Positions 32,522 to 43,399 are shown, numbered from the stretch's first letter. The stretch: DNA of 48,871 bases from Chara braunii (GCA_003427395.1 BFEA01000374.1:1019614-1068484); one strand, 5' to 3'. Notes: generated by a model from the letters alone, not told the origin. Translations and numbers: made by a program.

Positions 32522-33690
32522 ACACGTGGACGACCGACCTTACTGCCACGTCACACCCCATCCTTCCCCCCATCTTGTTCCCTTCTCCCCGACTTCCTCC
32601 CTACCGGCTGCGTGCACCTCCGCTTCCTCCCCTGCTTGCGTTTCCCGTCCCCCCCGACTCTACCTCTCCCCCTCGAACCTCTCGACCCCTCTATCCCTCC
32701 CCCTTCCCCTTTCTGCTTACTTTCCCCACCTTGTCGGTTCTCTACTTCTCTCCCCCGCTACGAACCTGATCCCAATCCTTCCCTCCCAATCCCTCCCCCA
32801 TCGGGCGCATGTGCGTGCGCACTCCGATCCCCAACTTTCCCCCCATTTCCCAGATTGTGTGCCCCCTTCCCCCAAATCCGACTTTCCCCAAACTTTCCCC
32901 CAACTTCTCCCGCCATCCCTCCTGACTTCCCGACTCGGCCCCTCCTCCCTTTCTCCCGACAACCAACCGCGCACACGCGCCCACTACCCCGCCCCTCCGA
33001 TCCCGACAGATCTCACCCCTCCCCGCTACCCTCTCGATCACGTGCATGTGCACGCACACTCTCCCGCTCCCCCCCCCTCTTCCCCCGATCGCGCAATCTC
33101 CTTCCCCCACATTGGCGACTCCCCCCCCTTGAACTTCCCCCCCCTCCCTNNNNNNNNNNNNNNNNNNNNNNNNNNNNNNNNNNNNNNNNNNNNNNNNNNN
33201 NNNNNNNNNNNNNNNNNNNNNNNNNNNNNNNNNNNNNNNNNNNNNNNNNNNNNNNNNNNNNNNNNNNNNNNNNNNNNNNNNNNNNNNNNNNNNNNNNNNN
33301 NNNTTCTCCTCCGAACCCCCTTCCCTCATCCGCTGCGCCCCACACCGATCCCGACCAATCCCCTTCCTTCCGTCGACCACCTTCCCCTCCGCCGATCCGA
33401 TCCCGACCTTCCCTGCCCCCGAGCCTAATCTTGTCCGACCCTGACTCCCCCTGTGCGCACGTGCGCGCGACTGCCCTGCCTCCTCCCCGAACCCGATCCT
33501 GCTCCCACCGCCCGCTCCCGCTCCCTTCTCTCGATCCCGCTCCCCTGCGAGATTTCCACCCGCTCCTTCCCACCGAGCGATTTCCCCCGACCGTTCCTCA
33601 CTACCGACCCTGATCCCCCCCCACCTCCCCTCTTGGAGTTTACTTTGAGAGTTGTACTTGCCGCCTCCCACCCTTCCCTACCTTTCCCAT
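32522..33690 (+). other. Pyrimidine-rich ITS1-like tract with assembly gap
   Basis: Starting right at the 18S end, over 1 kb of the plus strand is almost pure C/T blocks separated by short alternating runs such as gtgcgtgcgcac and gcatgtgcacgcac. Runs of N fill 33150-33303. Its position makes it ITS1-like, but I cannot align it to a known ITS. The long frames on both strands are a by-product of biased composition and should not be called genes. Confidence 0.6.
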
Positions 33691-33841
33691 GCGACTGAGC
33701 TCCGTCTCTTCTATTCGGCTATTGTGTACTTGTATAGGGCACGTGAGACTATGCCACATTCTTTTTTGGTGTGGATATTGATGTTGTTGCTTTTAGCCTT
33801 TAGGGCTTAGGTGTTGGCTTATGCTCAGCCACATTGGCTTA

Positions 33842-33963
33842 GGAGACATTTTTCTCTTTCTTGGCCGACACAGGTAAGACATTTCTCTCTTTGTTGGCCG
33901 ACACAGGTCAGACGTTTTTCTGCTTTTTGGGTCGACTCAGACCAGACATTGTTGTATAGATTA
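33842..33963 (+). repeat. ~37 bp imperfect triplicate in nested element
   Basis: Three successive copies of a unit resembling agacatttctctctttgttg followed by gccgacacaggt lie near the 3' LTR. The third has diverged (cgactcagacc). Confidence 0.7.
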
Positions 33964-34113
33964 GGCTTGAGGCTTAGTCTGCATTGCATCTCTTTTCTGC
34001 ACGAAGCTTGCTCCGCATTTAGGATTGTTTCTTTGTCGTTCCTCTGGGTTTCCGCTATTTCAACGGGTAGCATGTTGATGTATCGCGTGATCCATTTATA
34101 GGTCGGAGGATCA

Positions 34114-34327
34114 TGTAGCGGTACCCTTTTGGCCCAGCAGTGAGGCTGGACCTGTTTCAGGCCGCCGGCTTGACCCCAGTCCGGTACCGGGTTACTCCGG
34201 CCTGGACCAAGGCCGGTATATCTCTCCGGCCTAGGCCCAGGCTGGGTTGGTCACTGATTCAGTTGTTCGTTCATTCATTGATCGGACTGGACCCTCACTC
34301 AGCTTCTGCTTCTCGCGTGTGTCTATC

Positions 34328-34409
<82 letters not shown>

Positions 34410-34442
34410 CAATATCCGCACGTGCCCTCTGCACATGGGTCA
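34114..34442 (+). repeat. 3' LTR of nested element
   Basis: Starts TGTAGCGGTACCC and ends GTCA, with a pure (TC)n run at 34331-34405 that makes it longer than its partner. Its right edge cuts the minus-strand gag of E5, whose frame is intact up to 34443. The (TC)n read on the minus strand gives an artificial Arg-Glu repeat at the end of the gag frame. Confidence 0.8.
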
Positions 34443-35406
34443 TACTCTCCTTGATTTTCGGGAGAACTTTTCGAAGTGTCATAGTCTCAGCCCACTCACC
34501 CATCTCCTCGAAGCCAGCACCATTGGCTTCAGACAAGACCCAATCCTTCGCGGCTTCTCCAAGACAAGAGGTGGAGAAGTCGACGTGACTATCTTCGGCA
34601 ACAGGAGTGGTGGAACAGTAAGTCTTGATTTCGGCAATCCACAACAGCAAATGTTCACCCTTCTTTCCATTGTAGGTGGAAGGTAATTTCATCTTGATTA
34701 TCTCTTTTCTCTTTGGTTTCTCCCCGTCCTCTTCTTTCTTTGTCGTTTCCTTTTTGGGAACTTCCAGTTCTTTGGGTGAATGGGTTTCCATAGCATCACT
34801 CAACAATTTTTTTTTCGGTCCCGTCTTTGGTTTCTTTTCTTTGTCGTCTTCCTCTTCCTCGGCCACAATTTGTTTCTTGCCCTTGATCACATTTGTCACA
34901 GTCCACAACTCATTGGTGATGCTATCTATTTTCGTTTCAAGGACAACAAAGTACAACATCCATTGTTCAACGAGTGTGGCCATGTCAGTTTCCGATCCAA
35001 TCTGAAAATTTTGTCTATATTTTCCCACCTTCTTTACTTGCTGTTCCTCTCTTCGCTGCTGAACAGAGGCTTCCTTCTTCTTCTTTTCGGCTTCCAAAGC
35101 ATCCTGTAGTTTCTCAATTGTCGCGTCCATGATTTCTTCATTTAACTCTGTTTGTTCCCGGTTCTCACTAGTTTCTGCCTTTTCTTCCTTTCTCGCGTTC
35201 CTACCCAATTGTTCCAGCTGCCTGGCGACAAACTCATTGAGGCTTAGACGCGCCTTGTTGATCACTTTCTGCACGGATCTGCTCGCCTCCATCATCAGAA
35301 CAGAAGTGTCAGCCTTACTCAGTTCGTCCTCTGCTGCTCACAGGTCAAACTGGCTGCACACGTGCTGCTCTGTCTTAATTGCTTCTTCTTCGTCAGCCAA
35401 GAACAT
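34443..35406 (-). pseudogene. gag: Gag of E5, N-terminal part
   Basis: The likely start is the Met codon at 35404-35406 (MFLADEEEAIKTEQHV). A nonsense codon at 35338-35340 is followed by a long open frame. It is rich in Glu, Lys and Gln with heptad-like helices (EKLQDALEAEKKKKEASVQQ), so a coiled coil is likely, then a charged KKE-rich linker. Next comes a capsid start KMKLPSTYNGKKGEHLLLW, also present in E6. The frame runs to KVLPKIKES, where the nested element begins. The protein is cut in two by that insertion. Confidence 0.82.
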
Positions 35407-36699
35407 GAGAGGGATCGGTAAGAAAAAAAATGGAATAAACTGAGTCAGAATGGACTTCTGCACGCAGTTCCCACCTAAATCATGCCCCCTCGTCCCTTGC
35501 CCATTTTTGCCTCCGCTGGGACTGATGTTAACCCACACACCAGCCCCCGCCCCTACCCTCTTTGAGACATTCACCCCCCACCTTGTGATGCCCCTGCAAG
35601 ATAGAGCTCCCCCCTCCCCCTTCCCGTCTAGCCCTCCAAGAACGATCCGATCCAGCCGACTTCAGGTATTGATGACACACTTACCAAAATATCGAATCAC
35701 TAAATGCAAATCACAATTTTGAAAAGCAGGGTCTCTTCAACAGTATGCAATAACCCCGAAAACACCCTGCATCTTTAATAACAACCCGCTAAAGAAAGTG
35801 CAAGGGAGTAAAACTGTTACAATTATTCCCTTGCCCCTTGCGCCAATCAATCGTTTGGTAGCTCCCACCACGTGCACATATCACCAATTTAAAAGAAGCA
35901 ACAACTAATTATTGGAGAGGGTCTTCAAAATTTATGGCTATAATAGTAGAATTTCGAAGTTTTCAGGTTCCAAGATTAGAAAATCATGATAGAACTTTAC
36001 TTGTGCTAGCGATTCAGAATGGATGATAACCCATCAGGGCTTTCGTAAAGTTTCAAATGCTTAGTGACCAAGAGCATATGTCGTTATGTATATATGTTTG
36101 TGTGTATGTGTGTGCATGTAGATGTGAATTTGGCTGATCAGATAATAGAAGATAAGATTAAGAGTTTATTTTTCCAAAATCTGATAAACTGATTTTATAA
36201 CTGTGTAAGCACTAGATTAGAACTAGAATATAGGAAATTAGAAGATGCAAAATTAAAATCAGCAAAATCAATTTGAAAAGGAAGCCGACGCGAAGGACGC
36301 CACATATGCTCACAGAAAATTCTCCTGCTCCATTGTCGCTGTCATTATTGCTCCGCTACCTGCTTCCGTGTCTTTAACCGGTGAACCAGCTCGAACGAAT
36401 GCTTGAAACGGCCAGCTCTTTTTGACGCTCCAGCTTATAACAAGCCTCCCTCCTCCACTCCGCATAAGAAGATGCTCCTCACTTTCTACCCGTGCTGCCC
36501 AACCAACCTCCACTAGATTCGCGCAAGACCATAGGAGGGCTGGTCCTATACTGGGGCCGAGGGAGAGCGGGAGGCTCGCCTCGGCAGAGGCAGTGTAGGG
36601 TTGAGGGGGGAGGGGTAGGGAGAAGGAGGGGTGATCTCTCTCGAAGAATCGTAACATCTAGTTTAGTATTTTTTCCATTTGGTTTGCCTCTCAAGGAGG
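35407..36699. other. AT-rich DNA with no recognised gene
   Basis: This should include the leader and 5' LTR of E5, but I found no partner copy or primer site. The 35730-36300 part is AT-rich with short TG repeats. The minus-strand frame 36310-36657 (115 aa) shows no familiar motif; a host exon or composition artefact are both possible. Confidence 0.4.
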
Positions 36700-37561
36700 T
36701 TGTAGGAATAGGTGCTATCTTGCAGTTCATCTAAATGATCCTGCGAAGGATGGGCGAAAATTCGGTGGCCCTCGAAGACCGACGCTCGCTGGCCGGAGCC
36801 GGAGCCAGGTGGCACAACTCTGTGATCTAGCTTAGTGGGGGCGTGAGGCCTGGTAGAGAGATCCGGGGGGCTGTCTGCGGGGGCAGTCTCAATGGTCATC
36901 GGGGGTCGTAGCTGGATCAATGCTGGCCGGTGCTGGAGCAAGCTGGTGCACCTCTGTAACCTAGCCTGATGGGAGCATGAGGCGTGGAAGAGCTTCAGTT
37001 CATGCTGAAAACAGCCATGCTGGTGGTAGGCGTAGATGGATTGAATAGGTTTCACCTATCTTGTAGGGGGGTAAGATGCGGTCGATTTGAAGGGCACGAG
37101 TGAGGAGGTCGGCGAGGGTCATGGGTGGCTCGGGGACGAGGGCGGCCGCTTGATCTTTGAGGCATACGCGCTTAACGCGGGAGATGAATGCGAAGTCGCT
37201 GACGACATCGATGGGGATATGTTGACGAAGTGAGCGGACATATTGCATAAAACGGTCGGTTGGAGCCGGGAGAATTGGTCGATGTAGTCGTCGACTGTTT
37301 TCTGTGGATGGAAGGTGGAGGTGATGAGGGTGGCCCACTCAAGGAAGGTGTGAGGTTGGAGATTGGCGCGATGGCGGTTGGTCATTTCAGTGTACCACCA
37401 GCGAGCGGCGCTGTCTAGGAATCTGCTGCCGGCGATGGGAAGCCAGTGGACGACAGGAATTTTGTGGAGGGAGAAGGCTTGTTGAAGTTTGGTGAGCAAG
37501 AGGAAAACATCCTCGTGGGTTTGGCCTGAGGAGAGAAGGTTAACAACAGTCGTATTTTTCA
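36700..37561 (-). pseudogene. gag: Gag capsid part of Gypsy relic E9
   Basis: Minus-strand frames carry a typical Ty3/Gypsy capsid: FSLHKIPVVHWLPIAGSRFL, DSAARWWYTEM, FLEWATLITSTFHP and YIDQFSRLQPT, then after a frameshift near 37260 FMQYVRSLRQHIPIDVVSDF and LADLLTRALQIDRIL. This lineage differs clearly from both groups elsewhere in the window. Frame shifts and a truncated C-terminus (36663-37055 is low-complexity) make it a relic; no pol follows. Confidence 0.8.
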
Positions 37562-37985
37562 TCGCCACTTCAGGACACCCTTCACCACTTCAGGATGCAG
37601 CCTGCCTAAACAGGTGGTTTTCAGGGTCTTAGGACCTTTCACCACTTCAGGACCATTCAGGTCTGAAAATCTTGAATGGTCCTGAAGTGGTGAAAACTCC
37701 GAAGACCCTGAAAACCACCTGTTTAGGCAGGCTGCATCCTGAAGTGGTGAAGGGTGGTTTTCATGGTCTTCGGACCTTTCACCACTTCAGGACCATTCAG
37801 GATTTTCATACTGCCCAAAACTCTCACTTGACCACTTCAACACACCCTTCACCACTTCAGGATGCAGCCTGCCTAAACAGATGGTTTTCAGGGTCTTCGG
37901 ACCTTTCACCACTTCAGGACCATTCATGATTTTCAGAATGCCCAAAACTCTCACTTCAGAATTTTCATTCCTGAATTTTCAGCTA
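37562..37985. repeat. Fold-back repeat interrupting E9 gag
   Basis: Arms of 84 bp at 37576-37659 and 37673-37756 are reverse complements with about three mismatches and a 13-base spacer. A third, direct partial copy follows to about 37960. The core ttcaccacttcagga occurs about seven times in both orientations. It separates two parts of one gag, so it is an insertion. The boundaries are approximate and I saw no clear target duplication. Confidence 0.8.
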
Positions 37986-38616
37986 CCTGATAACCGCTTG
38001 TGGGCCTGAGAAGGTGGGAATCTCGTTTGCGCGGAATGATGGAGGGATTTTTCCTTCTCTTGGGGGTAGTGGCGGCAAGAGCGTTGAAATCAAGGGTGGG
38101 AGAGGAAGAGTCGACCCGGGTGAAATCATTGGCGGGGTTGGTGGGGATGAGAGCATTTGGGGGAAGTCGCGGAAGAGTGGGATACATAGCTTGTGGGATG
38201 ATCTGGGTATGGTTGGGGAGGGTGGAGGTGATAATTGATGAAGTCAAGAGGGGTTTTGATTGGGGGGGAATGGTCGACGACCGTGTGACGATGGGGTTTT
38301 TATTTTCAATGGTGGTCACGTGAGCAGAGATGGTGGAAACGGATGTTTTGATGTCGTCGATCGATGAGTGGAGGGATGTCATCATGGGGAGAAGTGCCGT
38401 GAGGTTGGTGGTGGCATCGAGTGCTGGTGTTTGCTCGCCTGCAAGGTTGCAGGCGATGCTATCGACGGAGTTGGTGCGGATGCTGGACATATCAATGCTG
38501 GATGATCGGGCCATGGCGGGGGAGGAAGCGGTGGTAGGAGCATATGAGGTGGAGGCCGCGGCAGCAGCGGCGGGGGCGGCGGCTGCTCGTTGAGAGTTCC
38601 TGGTCGTGTGTGTCAT
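37986..38616 (-). pseudogene. gag: Gag N-terminal part of E9
   Basis: The frame starts MTHTTRNSQRAAAAP, followed by Ala/Ser/Thr-rich sequence and a helical part (LLPMMTSLHSSIDDIKTSVS, ISAHVTTIENK), then a Pro/Ser linker. Low-complexity N-termini of this sort precede the capsid in many plant Gypsy gags. It is cut by the fold-back insertion, after which the capsid continues at 37561. The G2 LTR begins only 63 bases upstream of its start codon. Confidence 0.65.
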
Positions 38617-38678
38617 GCCCGGGAGGGGGTCCTATTTACAAGGGTAGAATAACATCAATGGATTTATCAAAGAAGATC

Positions 38679-39613
38679 TGCAAGGAAGATGAGCGATAGC
38701 GAACTTTAGAAATCAAACAACATCATACGCACAAGACCACATAGTCGTGACCTCGAACCAACAGCAGAATTGCATCACGAGTTTCACCAGATAAGAACAC
38801 ACCAAGAGCTCATAAATGACAATGCTGGAATAGTCTCATCATCATCATCAATGAAGAACCAATGTTGATATCCTATCTGGCGCTCGACGCCCTGACTACA
38901 GATGGCAGATCCTATCTATCGTAATCTACAATGTCGCCGGATGACGTCAACAACTTCACCAAAGTACGAGCAGATCTCGGACAATGTCGTCGCCTCTAGC
39001 ACTAGGTATGTCTCTCGTATCGCCCACAACCTCGTTCCCCACCTCACAGATGCCACTTGCACCAAGGACCACCCTGCGCCCCATCCAGCTTACAGTAGCG
39101 CAGCTCGGCTATGGCTGCTTGCTCCTTCCAGGTCGCCCGTGAGCGCGTGAGCCTGGCAGGCGATAGCGCAGCAGCGCTTGCGCACAAAGCAGCCAGTGCC
39201 CGAATGCCGAATGCAGAGGCAGACCCTTTGCTATATGAAGTGGCCTGCCTGCGTTATGTCCCAAGCTGCGCAGGGCCTTTCCCAAGAAGCTTTTGGTAGG
39301 CCCCGGTAGCCTGAGGCCCGGGCCAAACAAATTGGCCAGGGCTGCCGACAGTTGCCTGTGCCCAACTGCCCGCGACCTGAGTTGGGCCTATGTTGCGAAT
39401 CTCGCCCAAGGCCTGACTCTGATGCATTTGATAAAGGACGCCAGGGCCTGGGCTTTTCCAACCAACTGGAGCAGCGCAACTGCCTGAATTTCCCCAGTTG
39501 CGAAGTAGTCCAAAATAGGCCTCTGAGGGTCTGTCGGGCCTGCCTTCACTTAGGGCGGCCGACGCTATTGCAAATAGGGCCTAGTAGGGCTTATCGAGGC
39601 CTTGTGCCTCGCA
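38679..39613 (-). repeat. Complete 3' LTR of G2 (935 bp)
   Basis: On the plus strand it runs TGCAAGGAAGATGAG...GTGCCTCGCA, giving TG...CA ends. The first 200 bases match 46006-46207 almost perfectly, and the rest matches LTRs A and B. The polypurine tract lies just inside. It can serve as reference for the family. The 5 bases outside (agatc) should be the target duplication, but the partner side is lost. Confidence 0.85.
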
Positions 39614-39626
39614 TGCCCTCCTCCAT
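39614..39626 (-). other. Polypurine tract of G2
   Basis: The minus strand reads ATGGAGGAGGGCA directly before the LTR start TGCGAGG, the position of the plus-strand primer in LTR retrotransposons. Confidence 0.7.
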
Positions 39627-39649
39627 ACTTCGCTAGTCCTCTGAGAAGT

Positions 39650-42600
39650 TCAGTCTTCGATAATCTGGTGCTTTCCTTTCTGTAAAGATTTCTCATAGTG
39701 GGCGACTACCTGTGAAGCGGTCTGCATCAGTTCCTCCCTTGTGAACCATCTCTCTTCCTTTGGATCAGTGTGATGTCTGAACCGAACACAATACTGCAGC
39801 TTCGGTTTCGGAGGACGTCCTCTGCCTGTTAGTCTTGGAACTGGCATCTCCCGGTGGTCAACAATATATCACTGATGTCGACCTCTCCATCCATGGTTGG
39901 GGGCAGCATTGAGCGACGAGATGGAAAACTGATCTGTTTCTTTAAAAGGTGCAAGCTTTGAGGCGTGGAAAACAGGGTAAGTTCGTAAGTGACCAGGGAT
40001 GCGGACAACATAAGACGGGCCATCTGGTTCATTCCCAACAACATCCATAATCTCCCATGGTCCAAAGTACTGTGGCATGAGCTTGCGGGAGATCCCGTGA
40101 TCCTGTCCCAGTTCTAAGGACTTGACCCAGACTCTCTCTCCTGCATGAAACGTGGATGGGCGGCGATGTTTGTTCTCCGACTCTATCATCGTCGCCTGTG
40201 TCTTGTGCATCTGCTCAACAGCCTGCTGCATCAGCTGCTCATATCGATAAGCAAACTCTAAAGTCCCCAGTGCAGCAGGGGGCTGGTTCTCAGGTAGTAA
40301 GAAGTCCAAGGGCAGTCTAGGCTTAAAGGTTAATAGCAGACTATTCGGGCTCACGCCTGTTGCGCTGTGGACCGCGTTGTTGTACAGGCTGGCGATGAGA
40401 GCAAGTTTCTCATCCCGGTCTAACTGATTTGGCTTGATGTAATGCCTCAGCAGGTGTTGTACAACGCGGTTCAACTGTTTTGCTTGTCCATTTGCCTCGG
40501 GATGGTTTCCTAATGTCATCTGCAGTTGCGTTCCCTATTTTGCAGCTGCGGCTTTCCACAGTTCACTTGTGAATCGCACATCACGGTCACTGACTATAGA
40601 CTTGGGCAATCCAAAGTCTCTAACCCAGTTCTCTTTAAACAGTTTAATCACATGCTCCGTCTTCGCTGTCTCCGACATTGGAACTAACCTAGCGTACTTA
40701 CTAAACCTATCCACGATAACAAAGATGTGTCTCATTCCGCTCTTGCTGGTTACCAGCGTATCCATGAAGTCCATGGATAGGCTCTCACCAGGCCTTTCCG
40801 GAATCGGAAGGGGCTTAAGGAGGCCAAGAGGGGCCTGTGTACGGGGCTCGTCTCTCTGACAGACCTGACAAGTCTCCACGCACAACTTAGCATCTCTCAT
40901 CATCGCGGGCCATCAGAACCGCTGCAGCAGATTGGCTGCAATCTTTTTGAAACCAAAATGGCCGGTGGCATCATGACACTCATCTAAAAATAAACTACGC
41001 AAATACTCTCTATGTGGGACACACAATAGTTTATTCCCTGCCTTCTCAAGGAACAACAAGCCGTTGACCAACTCGAACTCGACAGAAGTCTTCTTGTCCA
41101 TCGCCTCAAGTCTGCGTATGATCTCAGACATGAACTGCTCCTCGCGATAGGCTTCCACCAAAGACTAAGTGACATCGTCCGCAAGCCCGAACTCAGTGAT
41201 CAGCGCACCAGAGAAATCTGGTCTACGTGACAGCGCATCAGCAACCTTATTGTACTCGCCCTTCATGTACTGGGGCTCAAAGTCATACTGCTCTATGACT
41301 TCAATCCAACGCTTCAGAGCGTCGGAGAGCACAGGCTGGGTTCTCATCCACTTCAGGGTTTGGTGATCGTCTTGACGTAGAAGAACCTCCCTAGGAGGTA
41401 GTTCCTCCAATGAGTGAGCGCCTTGTAGATCGCATAGAGTTCCTTCTCATAGGTGGACTTAGCCAACTTCTTAGAGGGCATCTTTTTGGACATGTACTCT
41501 ACATGCCTCAACTTTTGTCCCTCCTGTTGCGCAAGTACGGCGCCTATACCATATTGGCTAGCATCCGTAGTTACTACAAATGGCTTGTCAGGATCAGGAA
41601 GTTTCAAGACCTCATGATGCGTTAACACATGCGTCAGATGTCTGAAAGCAGCCTCACACCTGTCTGTCCACTCCCATGGGGTGTCAAGGCGGGTCAGGTC
41701 AGTCAAAGGGGCGGCAACTATGCTATAGTTCTTCACGAAGTTGCGATAGTAGTCGGTCATCCCTAAGAAAGACCTCATCTCAGTCACAGACTGAGGACGC
41801 GGCCAGTCGCGAATGTTGGCCACCTTCGCGTCATCGGGCTTTAATCCCTCCGCGGAAATCTCATGACCCAAGTACAAGACACGGGTGCGGCCAAACTCGC
41901 ACTTCTCACCGTTGATCTTGAACTTGTGCTGTCGCAGAAGACTAAGGACTTTGTCCAAGTGCACAACGTGCTCCTCGACAGTCTTGCAAAAAATAAGTAT
42001 GTCATCGAGGTACACTATGACAAACTTATCCAAGTAGTCATGAAATATCCGATGTACCTCGATGACAAACTTGTCCAAGTAGTCATGAAATATCCGATTC
42101 ATAGCGTGCTGAAAGGTGCCAGGAGCATTGCAAAGGCCGAAAGGCATCACCACAAACTCGTACAGACCGTACCTGGTCTGAAATGCGGTTTTGTGTTGAT
42201 CCTCGGGCTGTATTGCAGTCTGATGGTACCCGGACTTCAAATCTATCTTACTGAAGTACCGACACCCTTGCACTCTATCTAGCAAGTCATCGATGCGCGG
42301 TAGGGGCTCTTTGTTGCTGATAGTGATGGCATTGAGGCCCCTATAGTCAATGCACATCCTAAGTGTTCCTTCCTTCTTCTTGGGTACAAACAGGACTGGT
42401 GAACCATAAGGAGAAACACTCGGCCGGATCCAACCCTTTTCTACGAGTTCCTTGAGTTGTCGGCGAAGCTCATCGAGCTCGCCTGGAAACATCTGATAGA
42501 TCCTCCAATTTGGGATGCTAGACCCTGGGATAATCTCTATCGCGTGGACGACCTCCCTCTCAACAACCCCTGTCGGCTCTTCAAATAGATCAGGGTACTT

Positions 42601-43341
42601 AGCAACTACTCCCTCTATCTCCGGCGGCATTTTCACCGACTCGCCTGCAGCAGAGACATAAACTAGATACATACCCTCCTGATTTTGCTTATAATAATTA
42701 TAGAACGCGGCCGCAAACATGCATCCGTGGGACTCAATCAGACTACTAGCTTTGAACTTGTGTAATGTGGCTGTCCCTTCACCTGGTAAAGTGTGTTTGA
42801 CCACTTTTCGGTCCCAGTCAAACTGGGGTTGTGCCATAGAGAGGTAGTACATACCTAACAACATATCCATGGGGAGTTCATCGCTTATTAGGAATGAGAC
42901 GCAATGTCTCGATTCCCCTCCCGCGTACGGGAAACAACACTCGACATTTTGGAGATAGTCGTTGACTACCATGCGCTGTTTGTTGGCACAGGTCGACTCC
43001 ACAGGTCGACTCAGGCGCTGCACTTGCCCTTGTAAGCGCAGCCTCTCAACGCACGAGCGACTGATGAAGTTCCTAGTTGAGCAAGTGTTATAATAGGCTC
43101 CGGCCTTGCGACCGCCAATGACCACCTCGCTGACGAACATCTCACCCTTAGGGGCTTTGACTAATGTCGTCCAAGAAGCTAGCGGGTCTGATCTAGACCA
43201 CTCCTCCTCTAGCTCCTCTAAGGACTCAAACACATTCATCGAACAGAGGCTCGATTGGTCTGAACGTGTTTGCGGGACGACGATGGAGTCAGTAGCTTGG
43301 GCCATCTCTCGAGATGGTGAGGGTGTGTCCACCACCTCCAC
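39650..43341 (-). pseudogene. pol: Pol of Gypsy element G2: protease to chromodomain
   Basis: The 662-codon frame 41353-43341 starts MEVVDTPSPSREMAQ and has a protease with YYNTCSTRNFI (NTC replaces DTG). RT reads [33 protein letters not shown] and MPFGLCNAPGTFQ, with an intact YLDD at 42001-42012. RNase H starts TDASQYGIGAVLAQQ. A one-base deletion near 41368 shifts frame. RNase H continues to a nonsense codon at 41165. The integrase HHCC region reads VPHREYLRSLFLDECHDATG. Its core has MDFMD, VSDRDVRF and HPEANGQ, broken by nonsense codons near 40910 and 40535. The C-terminus reads MPQYFGPWEIMDVVG and YPVFHASKLAP. A chromodomain-like tail (YCVRFRHHTDPKEERWFT) ends near 39650. Order and tail identify a chromovirus. 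The least damaged pol here, but inactive. Confidence 0.92.
42019..42108. repeat. 45 bp in-frame duplication beside the RT active site
   Basis: gacaaacttatccaagtagt... at 42019 is repeated from 42064 with one mismatch in the first 35 bases. On the minus strand the protein reads RIFHDYLDKFVI twice before VYLDDILIF. Element A has it once. Confidence 0.9.
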
Positions 43342-43399
43342 CCTAGCAGGAAGAACTACTATTCCTACTGGCTTGACGTGTTTCCCGGAGCAGTGCCAG

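Larger units (their letters stand above)
31844..34442 (+). mobile_element. Nested non-autonomous LTR element carrying 18S rRNA/ITS sequence
   Basis: Direct terminal repeats begin TGTAGCGGTACCCT and end GTCA: 31844-32113 (270 bp) and 34114-34442 (329 bp, longer only through its TC tract). Just after the left repeat, ttggtatcggggtgg at 32116-32130 resembles an initiator tRNA-Met primer site, giving plus orientation. Flanking 5-mers are ttctc and tactc, a target duplication with one mismatch. The gag of E5 resumes on both sides, so it inserted into E5, antisense. No gag, protease, RT or integrase is encoded. The inside holds an 18S rRNA 3' end, a long pyrimidine-rich tract with a 154-base gap, and a short-repeat region. 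Its size and lack of coding suit a LARD/TRIM-like parasite of an autonomous Gypsy element. Confidence 0.8.

Noticed and set aside
32519-33671. Frames of 186-364 codons on both strands
   Set aside because: Products of pyrimidine-rich composition running across 154 N; Pro/Ser-rich on one strand and Gly/Arg-rich on the other, with no domain.
34231-34430. Arg-Glu repeat at the end of the E5 gag frame
   Set aside because: It is the (TC)n of the nested element's LTR read antisense, not part of the original gag.
37562-37985. CRISPR-like array
   Set aside because: The repeats are irregularly spaced, in both orientations and without unique spacers, in a eukaryotic sequence; a fold-back insertion explains them better.
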